Assembly: GCA_934254915.1 (NCBI GenBank)
Contig: CAKQMH010000005.1
Coordinates: forward strand, 26,119-90,118
Direction of reading: 5' to 3'
From: an uncultured Alphaproteobacteria bacterium
Lineage (GTDB): Bacteria; Pseudomonadota; Alphaproteobacteria; RF32; CAG-239
Length of the DNA stretch: 64,000 bases
In this document: piece by piece, positions 27,851 to 37,479 of the stretch
How positions within the stretch are numbered: position 1 is the first letter of the stretch
Layout: every line of letters begins with the position of its first letter
Notes under the pieces: model-generated
The model's input: only the letters and a program-made list of their open reading frames with translations
What the model was told of the DNA's origin: nothing
Databases searched by the model: none
Translations under genes and position numbers: made by a program

Positions 27851-29038
27851 ATGATGATGAACAATATGCCCAATCATTTCAGCCATTGTCTGGAACTGGA
27901 TCTCGGCCGCAAACCGGCAAGGGTCTCGGATCGAACCAGCTGGCGGTTTCAACTTCCGGGAATCATTTTCGGAGCGATTTTGTTTTTTATCGGCATCTAT
28001 GAAGTATGCGGCGGATTTCGCGATTTGCCGGCTGAAATAGACAGTTTGTTTGCCATCAATGAGACCAGTGCCAACACACCCCATGCCAGTCCCTTGTTTT
28101 TTGATATTGCATTCGTTATCGTCGGACTGGGAATGATTGCAGCCAGCATCGCTTCTTATATCCGCTACAAAAAAATCATTTTTGACGGCAAAACCGTTAC
28201 GGTTACTTATCGTCCGGTTTGGGGAGAAAAAACCACCTTTAAGGAAAGTATTAAAGCTTATCAGGGCGTTCGTTTCAGAATCGAATTTTTCCAATCGGGA
28301 TTGTTGAACAAAAACAAATATATTGTCGAATTATACCATAAAGATCCGCGCAAAATTATACCGCTCTATATCTCAACCTCGAGCCATAACGTCCGCAAAA
28401 TATGGAAAGATTACGCCCGTAAGCTTAATTTACCGACAATAGTTAACACGGACAGCGGTATGGTAATGCGAGACATCAAAAATCTTGATAAATCAATCAA
28501 AGAGATGGCTGAACTCGGTTATATTGTTGATGATTATGACTCTTATGAAAAACTGCCGTCTTCCGTAAGTCTGGCACGGCGCAAAGATAAACTGGTGCTG
28601 AAAGCCCGCAAAATTGTATGGGATGTATATAATATGCTGGCATGGATTGCCATTATTTCGGCCGGCAGCGTACTTGGCATCATCAGCTTAAACCATGAGC
28701 AATTGCAGCATAATATTTCGCCTAATACTTTACTGTTTTTAAGTATTGGGACTTCGATTTTGATTATTGCCGCCATTTTTATTTTGTTCCGCAAAGAAAA
28801 AATCGTTATCAAGCGCTACAAGATTGTGAACACGCACAAATATATGCTGTTTTCGACCAAACATGACGAGCTGCCCAAAGAGGCGATTGAGGCAATTGAA
28901 ATAACGGAAAATCCGGCAACCGGACGTTATTTTGTGGCGATTATTGCCGAAGATAAAACCATTACCTTCGGGGCAAAGCTGCCGATTGCCGATTTGCGTT
29001 GGATAAAAAAGTTTTTAATCCATGAGATTATTAAATAA
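27851..29038 (+). CDS. Membrane protein of unknown family
   Basis: The protein has 395 residues from the ATG at 27851, with GGGGG six bases upstream. It has two membrane-helix pairs (about 38-55 and 83-105; 263-285 and 297-315), each followed by a soluble beta-rich segment (KIIFDGKTVTVTYRP; KIVIKRYKIVNTHKYMLFSTKHDELPKEAIEAIEI). The two halves look like an internal repeat of helix pair plus PH-like domain, which may come from duplication. No signal peptide or catalytic motif is seen. The function cannot be named. Confidence 0.75.
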   Translation: MMMNNMPNHFSHCLELDLGRKPARVSDRTSWRFQLPGIIFGAILFFIGIYEVCGGFRDLPAEIDSLFAINETSANTPHASPLFFDIAFVIVGLGMIAASIASYIRYKKIIFDGKTVTVTYRPVWGEKTTFKESIKAYQGVRFRIEFFQSGLLNKNKYIVELYHKDPRKIIPLYISTSSHNVRKIWKDYARKLNLPTIVNTDSGMVMRDIKNLDKSIKEMAELGYIVDDYDSYEKLPSSVSLARRKDKLVLKARKIVWDVYNMLAWIAIISAGSVLGIISLNHEQLQHNISPNTLLFLSIGTSILIIAAIFILFRKEKIVIKRYKIVNTHKYMLFSTKHDELPKEAIEAIEITENPATGRYFVAIIAEDKTITFGAKLPIADLRWIKKFLIHEIIK

Positions 29039-29067
29039 GTTAACGTTGGATGGTGATAAAAAATTCT

Positions 29068-29096
29068 TTGCTATCTTGTAAGTAATCTTATATATA
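29068..29096 (+). promoter_or_regulatory. Sigma70-type promoter for yfgM-bamB-der operon
   Basis: TTGCTA at 29068-29073, a 17-base spacer and TATATA at 29091-29096 lie 33 bases before the ATG at 29130. Confidence 0.55.
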
Positions 29097-29129
29097 TAGC
29101 TAAAGATGTTTTTTGTTGAGGAGATTTTA

Positions 29130-29816
29130 ATGAAAAAATCAATTGATAAAACCTTAAAAGAAGATGCGTTGCTCAATGAAATTGCAACTGATTTGAAAAA
29201 TGAACAATTGCAGAACCTGTGGAACAAATACGGATTGTTTATCATCATTTTTGTGGCGGCGGCTTTGACTATTGCCGTTTGTTTTGAGTCCATTAAAGCA
29301 TGGAGCGAAAAACGCGATCAGGAAATGTCCAACGCTTATGCTGTTGCCGTTTCGCTGCACAGTCAGGGACGCAGTGACGAAAGCCTCAACATTTTACAAA
29401 CTCTGGCTAACAACCGCCGCGGAGTTTACAGCGATATTGCCCGCCTGCAAATCGCCAACATTTATATGGAACAAAACAAGACTGATGAAGCCATCAAGAT
29501 TTGGCAGGCATTAGCCGATGACAGACATTCGGTTGATGAAATGCGCGCGATTGCCACCCTGAAACTGGCTTCTGCTAAAATGGACACACAGGCAGCCGGC
29601 GATGAAATTAAATCTTTGCTCGAGCCATTAACGCAGGATGATAATCAATGGGCTAACAGCGCCCGTGGTTTGTTGGCAGAGCTGGCTATCCGCGACGGTA
29701 ATTTGGAAGAAGCTCGCCGACAGTATGAGCTTATTATTAATGCTCCCAATGTGCCGGACAATCTGAAAAATTTGGCACAGGATATGGTCATCGTTATAGA
29801 TGAAGACAGCAAATAA
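29130..29816 (+). CDS. YfgM-like TPR membrane protein
   Basis: The protein has 228 residues from the ATG at 29130 (GAGGAG upstream). One membrane helix (about 34-50: GLFIIIFVAAALTIAVCF) follows a cytoplasmic N-terminus, and the rest is TPR-like (about 65-220). The architecture matches YfgM, an ancillary subunit at the Sec translocon that works with PpiD in the periplasm. In Proteobacteria it is commonly followed by bamB and der, as here, which supports the assignment. Confidence 0.9.
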   Translation: MKKSIDKTLKEDALLNEIATDLKNEQLQNLWNKYGLFIIIFVAAALTIAVCFESIKAWSEKRDQEMSNAYAVAVSLHSQGRSDESLNILQTLANNRRGVYSDIARLQIANIYMEQNKTDEAIKIWQALADDRHSVDEMRAIATLKLASAKMDTQAAGDEIKSLLEPLTQDDNQWANSARGLLAELAIRDGNLEEARRQYELIINAPNVPDNLKNLAQDMVIVIDEDSK

Positions 29817-29840
29817 TTTTCGCGAAGCGGAGAAAAAACA

Positions 29841-31172
29841 ATGCCTGAGATAAAAGTGCAAAAACTATTAGTGTGTGGTTTGGTTTTGGCGTTGAGCGGT
29901 TGCGGATTATTCGGTAAAGAACCGCTGAATATTGACGGACGCCGCATCAATGTTATTACCGAAAACAGCGATTTGACGCCTGACTATGCCCTCGGTGAAT
30001 ACAAAATCAAACTTCCAACACCCTATCAAAACAACAAATGGACGCAAAGCGGCGGAAACGCTATGCACTTAATGGGGCATTTGGGCGCCGGCAACAAGCT
30101 GAAAGAATTTTGGGACGAAGATTTCGGTACCGGCAGTTCTAAGCGAGACTTCTTAATTGCCTCACCGATTGCGGCTTATAAGGTCGTATTTACAATTGAT
30201 GCCGAAGGAATTGTTTCGGCTCGCCGCTTAGACAACGGCAAACAAATATGGAAAAAGCGCTTAAAACCGCTCAATCGTGAAGATAAAAGCACGTCAATGA
30301 AGGGGGCAGGTTTAGCGGAGTTTAACCAAAAACTTTATGCCACCACCGGTTTTGGCGGAGTATTTTGTCTGGATATGAAAAGCGGAGAAATCTTATGGCG
30401 CAAAGATTTTGAGCTGCCGATAAGAATCGCGCCGACGGTAAGTGCTTCCCGCTTGTTTGTACAGACCATTGACAACACCTTAACCGCGCTGGATGCCACT
30501 AATGGCGAAAAACTGTGGGAAAGCTCGACGGACATTGAAAACACAACTTTGGTCGGAGGAGCAAGCGCGGCCTACAATGCCGACATGGATGTTGTGATTG
30601 CGGCTTTTTCAAACGGTGAACTGCGGGCGTTTAAGGCCAGCACCGGAACTCCGCTATGGGCGGATATGCTGATTTCCAAGAAACGCACTAATGCTTTAGC
30701 CAACATCACTGCTATAAAAGCTAATCCGGTAATTGACGGCGATAAAGTTTTTGCAGTTGGCTATAACAGCATTTTAACCGCAATTGATTTGCGCAGCGGT
30801 GCGAGAATTTGGGAACGTGAAATCGGCAGCAGCAACCAACCATGGGTGGCCGGAAATTATATCTTTGTCTTAAGCAATGATTTTGAGCTGTTGGCTTTGG
30901 ATAAAAACAACGGCAAAATAATTTGGAATACGACAATTCCGACCGGTGAAGACTTGGAAAATCGGGATGGCATTTTCGGAACTGGTCCGATTTTGGCCTC
31001 AAATCGTTTGCTGGTCGCAACATCCAACGGCTATGTTTTTGCAGTTTCCCCTTACACCGGCGAGATATTAAGTTATGTTTCGGTTGATGAAGGCGTAGAA
31101 TTGCCGCCGATTATGGTTGACGGAATTATGCTATTGACAACTCGTGATGCTGAGATTGTGGCTTATCAATAA
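29841..31172 (+). CDS. bamB: Outer-membrane assembly lipoprotein BamB
   Basis: The 443-residue protein has a lipoprotein signal ending LALSGC (Cys 21). An eight-bladed beta-propeller of PQQ-like repeats follows; blade motifs include SARRLDNGKQIWKKRL, LDMKSGEILWRKDF, LDATNGEKLWESS and LDKNNGKIIWNT. BamB is the BAM-complex lipoprotein that helps BamA insert barrel proteins. It lies between the YfgM-like gene and der. Confidence 0.95.
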   Translation: MPEIKVQKLLVCGLVLALSGCGLFGKEPLNIDGRRINVITENSDLTPDYALGEYKIKLPTPYQNNKWTQSGGNAMHLMGHLGAGNKLKEFWDEDFGTGSSKRDFLIASPIAAYKVVFTIDAEGIVSARRLDNGKQIWKKRLKPLNREDKSTSMKGAGLAEFNQKLYATTGFGGVFCLDMKSGEILWRKDFELPIRIAPTVSASRLFVQTIDNTLTALDATNGEKLWESSTDIENTTLVGGASAAYNADMDVVIAAFSNGELRAFKASTGTPLWADMLISKKRTNALANITAIKANPVIDGDKVFAVGYNSILTAIDLRSGARIWEREIGSSNQPWVAGNYIFVLSNDFELLALDKNNGKIIWNTTIPTGEDLENRDGIFGTGPILASNRLLVATSNGYVFAVSPYTGEILSYVSVDEGVELPPIMVDGIMLLTTRDAEIVAYQ

Positions 31173-31184
31173 GGTAGAAAAAAT

Positions 31185-32570
31185 ATGGTACTTAAAATTG
31201 CGATTGTCGGACGTCCGAATGTGGGCAAATCGACACTGTTTAACCGTTTAGTCGGACGCAAGGTAGCAATTGTGCATGACAAACCGGGAGTAACGCGAGA
31301 CAGACGCGAAGCCGCCGCCAAGCTGCAAGATTTGAAATTGGCGGTCATTGATACGGCCGGTTATGAATATTCGAATGAAGACAATCTCGAAAAAAGAATG
31401 TGGCTGCAGACCGAACGCGCCATAAAAGATGCTGATGTTACCGTCTTTATGTATGATGCCCGCGACGGAATTCAGCCTTATGACGAACATTTGGCAGGTT
31501 TACTGCGCAAGAGCGGAAAACCGGTGGTTTTGCTGGCAAACAAGTGCGAAGGACGTTTGCTGGAAGACAGCGTGCATGAGGCTTATAAACTAGGGCTTGG
31601 TACGCCTATTCCTTTTTCGGCCGAACACGGCTTGGGATTGCAGGATTTGTATGAAGCATTAGCGGCGGAAAACAAAAAGTTGCCGGAGGCAGAAGAAAAT
31701 AATGAAGCTTTACCGGAAACAGAAAATGGCGAAACGGAAGAAGAAGCTTATAAAAAACGTCCTATTCAGCTGGCTATTGTCGGACGTCCGAATGTCGGTA
31801 AATCAACTTTGGTTAATGCCCTGCTTAATGATGAAAGAATGTTAACCGGTCCGGAAGCCGGAGTTACGCGTGATGCAATCAGCAGCGAGTGGAGTTATAA
31901 GGGGCGCAAAATCAATCTGGTCGACACGGCCGGATTGCGTCGACAATCACGTGTTGATGATTCATTGGAAAAAATGTCGGCGGCCAGTACCAAACATGCC
32001 GCATTTATGGCGCAAGTCGTAATTTTGGTTTTAGATGCCGATGCGGTTTTGGATAAGCAGGATTTAACTATTGCCCGTCAGGTTTTGGATGAAGGGCGAG
32101 CCTTGGTTATCGCTATCAATAAATGGGACATTGCCAATCGGCAAGAAGCGCTGCAACGCCTGAATGACAAATTGCAAACCTCATTAAATCAGGCGGAAGG
32201 TGTGCCGACGGTTACGATTTCGGCGCTCAAAAAAGAAAATTTGGATAAACTTATGCGCGCGGTATTTAAAGTTTATGACCGTTGGAATGTCAGAATCCCG
32301 ACCGCACCGCTGAACCAATGGTTTGCAGATATGATTGATAATTATCCGCCACCATTAGGCAAAAACAAACGCCGGATTAAATTACGTTATATTACACAGG
32401 CTAAGAGCCGGCCGCCGGCATTTTATATTTTTTCCAGCAATCCGGAGGGACTGCCTGACGCATATTTGCGTTATTTGGTGCATCAGCTGCGTGAAACTTT
32501 TGATTTAGGCGGAATTCCTATCCGTATGACCGTACGTAAGACTAAAAATCCTTACGCTGACAAGGCATAG
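31185..32570 (+). CDS. der: Ribosome-assembly GTPase Der (EngA)
   Basis: The 461-residue protein has two tandem GTPase domains, each with GRPNVGKST (near 8-16 and 202-210), with DTAGYE and DTAGL as the second G motifs and NKCE / NKWD as the base-specificity motifs. A C-terminal KH-like domain (about 365-455) has PPALGKN-type and PPAFYIF motifs. It is needed for 50S subunit maturation. An acidic linker (Glu-rich, about 165-185) separates the GTPases. Confidence 0.97.
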   Translation: MVLKIAIVGRPNVGKSTLFNRLVGRKVAIVHDKPGVTRDRREAAAKLQDLKLAVIDTAGYEYSNEDNLEKRMWLQTERAIKDADVTVFMYDARDGIQPYDEHLAGLLRKSGKPVVLLANKCEGRLLEDSVHEAYKLGLGTPIPFSAEHGLGLQDLYEALAAENKKLPEAEENNEALPETENGETEEEAYKKRPIQLAIVGRPNVGKSTLVNALLNDERMLTGPEAGVTRDAISSEWSYKGRKINLVDTAGLRRQSRVDDSLEKMSAASTKHAAFMAQVVILVLDADAVLDKQDLTIARQVLDEGRALVIAINKWDIANRQEALQRLNDKLQTSLNQAEGVPTVTISALKKENLDKLMRAVFKVYDRWNVRIPTAPLNQWFADMIDNYPPPLGKNKRRIKLRYITQAKSRPPAFYIFSSNPEGLPDAYLRYLVHQLRETFDLGGIPIRMTVRKTKNPYADKA

Positions 32571-32594
32571 TACGGGAACGAAGTAATTTTTTGA

Positions 32595-33194
32595 TTACTG
32601 CAAAATATCCATTATCGTGGTGAATAATAAAATCACGGTAATGGATATTTGTATTATTCCCAATAACAGAGCAAAGTAATAAAATAATTTACCACAGATT
32701 ATGAATGGGTACGCAACAAAGTGCTGACGATAAGAAGCCAATTTCTTTTGCACATTAACATCATACAAAAACAAAAGCGCAATGAGGCAAATGGCAAAAC
32801 ACGGGCATAGTACCATGATTAACTTGGGGTCATCAAATTCATAAAATAAGCACGACCAGGCAATGACGATAATCAGTCCGGCAATATAATTCAATTCGCT
32901 GAAATTTTGACACCAAAGCGGGATATTGGGATAGCGGCGATGTAATTTATAATCATAAATTAGCAAAGCGACGGTACTTAAACCGCCCATCGCCACATAA
33001 CCCAACAGCCAATATCCAGAGATGATTTGTGAAGTTAACACCAACAACGAAATTGACGACAACAGCAACAGTACGTAAAAAGCCATTTTCATTCCCAACC
33101 ACGGCAGCTGCTTATGGTAATAAGCAAATATGCGGCTGTATAAACATATAAACCCGACCAGCAATGGCACTGTTAAATAATAACTCATCGTCAT
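32595..33194 (-). CDS. Membrane protein, tandem paralogue 1
   Basis: The 199-residue protein has about six membrane helices and starts MTMSYYLTVPLLVGF after AGGGAGA. Residues 1-107 are almost identical to the next gene's N-terminus (shared YSRIFAYYHKQLPWLGMK and WCQNFSELNY). The C-terminal half differs. No family is recognised. Its last codons lie within an inverted repeat at 32604-32649. Confidence 0.75.
   Translation of the reverse strand: MTMSYYLTVPLLVGFICLYSRIFAYYHKQLPWLGMKMAFYVLLLLSSISLLVLTSQIISGYWLLGYVAMGGLSTVALLIYDYKLHRRYPNIPLWCQNFSELNYIAGLIIVIAWSCLFYEFDDPKLIMVLCPCFAICLIALLFLYDVNVQKKLASYRQHFVAYPFIICGKLFYYFALLLGIIQISITVILLFTTIMDILQ
32604..32649. repeat. Inverted repeat at end of paralogue 1
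   Basis: AATATCCATTA (32604-32614) and its complement (32639-32649) flank a second short stem (CGTG / CACG), a near-continuous 15-bp stem in the 3' end of the membrane gene. It has no T run, so it is not a typical terminator. It may stabilise the mRNA end or block read-through from der. Confidence 0.4.
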
Positions 33195-33211
33195 TTATTT
33201 AATTCTCCCTT

Positions 33212-33940
33212 TTATCTGATATAGCAGACTCGTTGGCTGTTATCCCAAATATAATTATGTTTTTGACAATATTCATAATCAATCACACAAGGCTTGCCGT
33301 CACCACAATCATCAAAAACAAAACCTTCTTTGCAGATACCATCTGCTATGCAATTACCTGCGTCATCAAAGCTCATAAATAATGCCAGAGAAAGAACGAC
33401 AAGTAATACAATCTCAAACAATAAAACCATAAAGTAAAATATTTTACCAATGATAATATAGACACGATATCCTAAATTATTTTGTTCGGAACAAAACATT
33501 TTGTGCTGTGAATAGGCTCGAGCCAAATACAAAACCATAAAAGCAATGGCTAATATGATTATATTTATAACGATGGTATGACTTACTCCTAAAATCCAAG
33601 CAAAGATACCGAGGAAAAGGATAATGAACAGATAATTTAATTCGCTGAAATTTTGACACCAAAGCGGGATATCAGGAAAGCGGCGATGTAATTTATAATC
33701 ATAAATCAGCAAAATAACAGTGCTTAAACCACCCATCGCCACATAGCCAAATAGCCAATAATCAGGGATGATTTGCGAGGTTAACACCAACAACGAAATT
33801 GACGACAACAGCAACAGGACGTAAAAAGTAATTTTCATCCCCAACCATGGCAGCTGCTTATGATAATAAGCAAATATGCGGCTGTATAAACATATAAACC
33901 CGACCAGCAATGGTACAGCCCAATAATAACTCATCGTCAT
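33212..33940 (-). CDS. Membrane protein, tandem paralogue 2 with Cys-rich tail
   Basis: The 242-residue protein has about six membrane helices, like its downstream neighbour; its first 107 residues match that neighbour almost residue for residue. The C-terminal tail (about 195-242) is different: a Cys-rich segment with CIADGICKEGFVFDDCGDGK and five further polar/aromatic turns, which would sit on the outside. The pair looks like a recent duplication followed by replacement of the C-terminal half. AAGGAATT precedes the start. Confidence 0.75.
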   Translation of the reverse strand: MTMSYYWAVPLLVGFICLYSRIFAYYHKQLPWLGMKITFYVLLLLSSISLLVLTSQIIPDYWLFGYVAMGGLSTVILLIYDYKLHRRFPDIPLWCQNFSELNYLFIILFLGIFAWILGVSHTIVINIIILAIAFMVLYLARAYSQHKMFCSEQNNLGYRVYIIIGKIFYFMVLLFEIVLLVVLSLALFMSFDDAGNCIADGICKEGFVFDDCGDGKPCVIDYEYCQKHNYIWDNSQRVCYIR

Positions 33941-34077
33941 TTATTTAATTCCTTGATGTTTACACCTAACAGTAGGTTATATTATATTTTATCATATTAC
34001 AAGCAGAATCATAAATTTCATAATTCTTGCCAAGCGGATAAATATATGCTAAAAATTGGAGTCTAAATTTTATCATT

Positions 34078-34662
34078 ATGGGAAAGAAACTTTTATTATT
34101 AATTATTTTGCTGCTGACCTGTTTTTTATGCAGCTCGTGTTCAAATGATGAACCTAATCCTGAGTATGATATTACGGAATTATATGCGCTTGACATGCGC
34201 GGACGAGCCTTGGCTTATCCCTTTAAGGCTTATATTTTCCGCTTATCAGACCAACAATATGTATATGCCTACCGCAATGACATTGATATGGATTTGCATG
34301 TCGGCGATCATATTACCGGATTTAAGACTCATCCAACCTGCAGCAACAACCTCACAAGAGTTGAAATCAGCTCGCGTGGAACCGGTGAAGCCTTGACTGA
34401 TCAATATCAGGGCTACAAATTTAGTGATTTTTTGTTAGCTTCATCACCGTATGAAGATGTGATTGCCAAGGTAATTCGTATCAAAATCTTAGATGCGGCG
34501 ACCTTACCGATTGATAATTATGTTATCATTACGCAAAACAATCACATTATTTACGGCAAAGCGGCATTAATCGGTTTTGTTCCGCAAGCAGGACAGCGCA
34601 TTGTTTATTCCGTATTTCTAGCTTATAAAAGTGAAATAAACGAAATTAAACTTTTAAGCTGA
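34078..34662 (+). CDS. Orphan lipoprotein, no Shine-Dalgarno
   Basis: The 194-residue protein has a long hydrophobic signal ending FLCSSC, then SNDE, which is common in Bacteroidetes-type lipoproteins. The rest is beta-rich (for example YVYAYRNDIDMDLHVGDHITG) and ends at LLS. No family is recognised. The ATG follows TTATCATT with no ribosome site, again unlike most genes in the window. It converges on eno, with a shared terminator between. Confidence 0.65.
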   Translation: MGKKLLLLIILLLTCFLCSSCSNDEPNPEYDITELYALDMRGRALAYPFKAYIFRLSDQQYVYAYRNDIDMDLHVGDHITGFKTHPTCSNNLTRVEISSRGTGEALTDQYQGYKFSDFLLASSPYEDVIAKVIRIKILDAATLPIDNYVIITQNNHIIYGKAALIGFVPQAGQRIVYSVFLAYKSEINEIKLLS

Positions 34663-34671
34663 AACCATGAA

Positions 34672-34702
34672 AAAACCCGAACTTTGCAGTTCGGGTTTTC
34701 TG
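34672..34702. terminator. Bidirectional terminator
   Basis: AACCCGAACT pairs with AGTTCGGGTT around a TTGC-type loop, with a T run on the eno side and TTTT on the lipoprotein side. It ends both the lipoprotein gene and eno. Confidence 0.85.
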
Positions 34703-34727
34703 GTAATATCAAACTAAAGCTGATAAA

Positions 34728-36089
<1,362 letters not shown>

Positions 36090-36153
36090 TTAACTTGTAA
36101 GTAAAATAAAATGCTGTTAAAGTTATAAAAAATTTAATTTACGCGAGGATGAA

Positions 36154-36618
36154 ATGTTTTCCGATAAATGGCATCAACGTTTTATGGATGTGGCTGAATT
36201 AGTTGCCAGCTGGTCGAAAGATCCGTCGACCAAAACCGGAGCGGTTGTAGTCGGCCCTGACCGCGAGATACGGGCAACCGGATATAACGGCTTGGTGCGC
36301 GGGGTTGATGATGATAAGCCTGAACGCATGGAGCGCCCGACCAAATATGATTTTTTTGAACATGCGGAACGCAATGCCATCTATAATGCCTGCTTAACCG
36401 GAACATCGTTAAAAGGCTGTGTAATGTATGCGACGCACGCTCCCTGCACTGACTGCTGTCGGGCTATTATTCAATCAGGCATCAAAATGGTGGTCACCCA
36501 CGAGGTGAAAATTGATAAATCCACACCGCAGAACACCTGGCGTGATAAACTCGGTTTTTCGGAACAAATGTTTAAAGAAGCGGGAATTGAAGTTAAATAT
36601 CTTCCGGCTAAAGAATAA
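36154..36618 (+). CDS. dCMP/cytidine-type deaminase
   Basis: The 154-residue protein has a zinc site of HAE (70-72) and PCTDC (97-101), the deoxycytidylate deaminase arrangement. The early KDPSTKTGAVVV is also family-typical. It would make dUMP from dCMP for thymidylate synthesis. Substrate (dCMP versus cytidine or a tRNA base) is judged from length and the KDPSTK lead. AGGATGAA is near the start. Confidence 0.85.
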   Translation: MFSDKWHQRFMDVAELVASWSKDPSTKTGAVVVGPDREIRATGYNGLVRGVDDDKPERMERPTKYDFFEHAERNAIYNACLTGTSLKGCVMYATHAPCTDCCRAIIQSGIKMVVTHEVKIDKSTPQNTWRDKLGFSEQMFKEAGIEVKYLPAKE

Positions 36619-36730
36619 CCCCTTTAAATTAACAAGCGGTTGAATATATAGCAATTAACCGATATATAATTAATAATGGACTTTCGCTGAATTTGTCGGA
36701 CTTTGGGACTACTTGGTTGAGGAGAAGACA

Positions 36731-37357
36731 ATGAAGATTTTATTGGCGGACGACCACGCATTATACCGTGAAGGCTTAATTCTGCATCTCAATAAACTTG
36801 TACCGCAGGCGCAAATCCTGCAAGCCGCGGATTATGATGAAGCCGCGGCACAGGTTAAACAAAATCCGGATATCGAATTTGTAATTGCCGATTTGGGGAT
36901 GCGCAGCCATAATTGGGAAGACGGTTTGCCGGCATTAAGAAAAATTTTGCCTGACGCCAAAACCATCGTTATTTCAGCCTCCGAAGACAACAATGACATC
37001 AAAAAAGCTTTAAGCCTTGGGATTAAAGGTTATTTATCCAAGCGCTCAGACACCAAAGTTTTAACCGCGGCGCTTAAACTGATTTTTGACGGCGGGACTT
37101 ATTTTCCACCCTCAATCGTCGAGGTAAACAACTTGTCGTCTGAGGCCAAAGAACATCATCGCGACAAGCTTCTTACACCCCGCCAAACCGAAGTTTTGAA
37201 CTATGTTGCGCAAGGTTTATCAAACAAACAAATCGCTTATAAAATGAATGTGTCCGAAGCCACCGTAAAACTGCATATCAATGCCCTGCTCCGCGCTTTG
37301 GGTGCAACCAACCGTACACAAGCAGTAATTTTGGCCCAAAAACGCGGATTGGTATAA
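36731..37357 (+). CDS. NarL/LuxR-type response regulator
   Basis: The protein has 208 residues from the ATG at 36731 (GAGGAGAA upstream); the frame reads six codons further from a TTG. The receiver domain has D54 in FVIADLGM and K in YLSKRSD (near 104). The C-terminal HTH (about 143-205) has TPRQTEVLNYVAQGLSNKQIAYKMNVSEATVKLHI. No kinase gene adjoins, so it is an orphan regulator here. Confidence 0.9.
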   Translation: MKILLADDHALYREGLILHLNKLVPQAQILQAADYDEAAAQVKQNPDIEFVIADLGMRSHNWEDGLPALRKILPDAKTIVISASEDNNDIKKALSLGIKGYLSKRSDTKVLTAALKLIFDGGTYFPPSIVEVNNLSSEAKEHHRDKLLTPRQTEVLNYVAQGLSNKQIAYKMNVSEATVKLHINALLRALGATNRTQAVILAQKRGLV

Positions 37358-37421
37358 ACCAAACAAATCATCACGCTCTGCCTGCTGATATTTAATATAT
37401 CTTAACCTTGGGTAACAGAGA

Positions 37422-37459
37422 TAAAAAAAAGCCTTTTCTCGGTTTAGAGAAAAGGCTTT
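37422..37459 (-). terminator. Intrinsic terminator of ileS
   Basis: AAGCCTTTTCTC pairs with GAGAAAAGGCTT around GGTTTA. On the minus strand the stem is followed by eight T, 20 bases past the ileS stop. Confidence 0.9.
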
Positions 37460-37479
37460 AGCGGCTAACGTTTCAGGCG

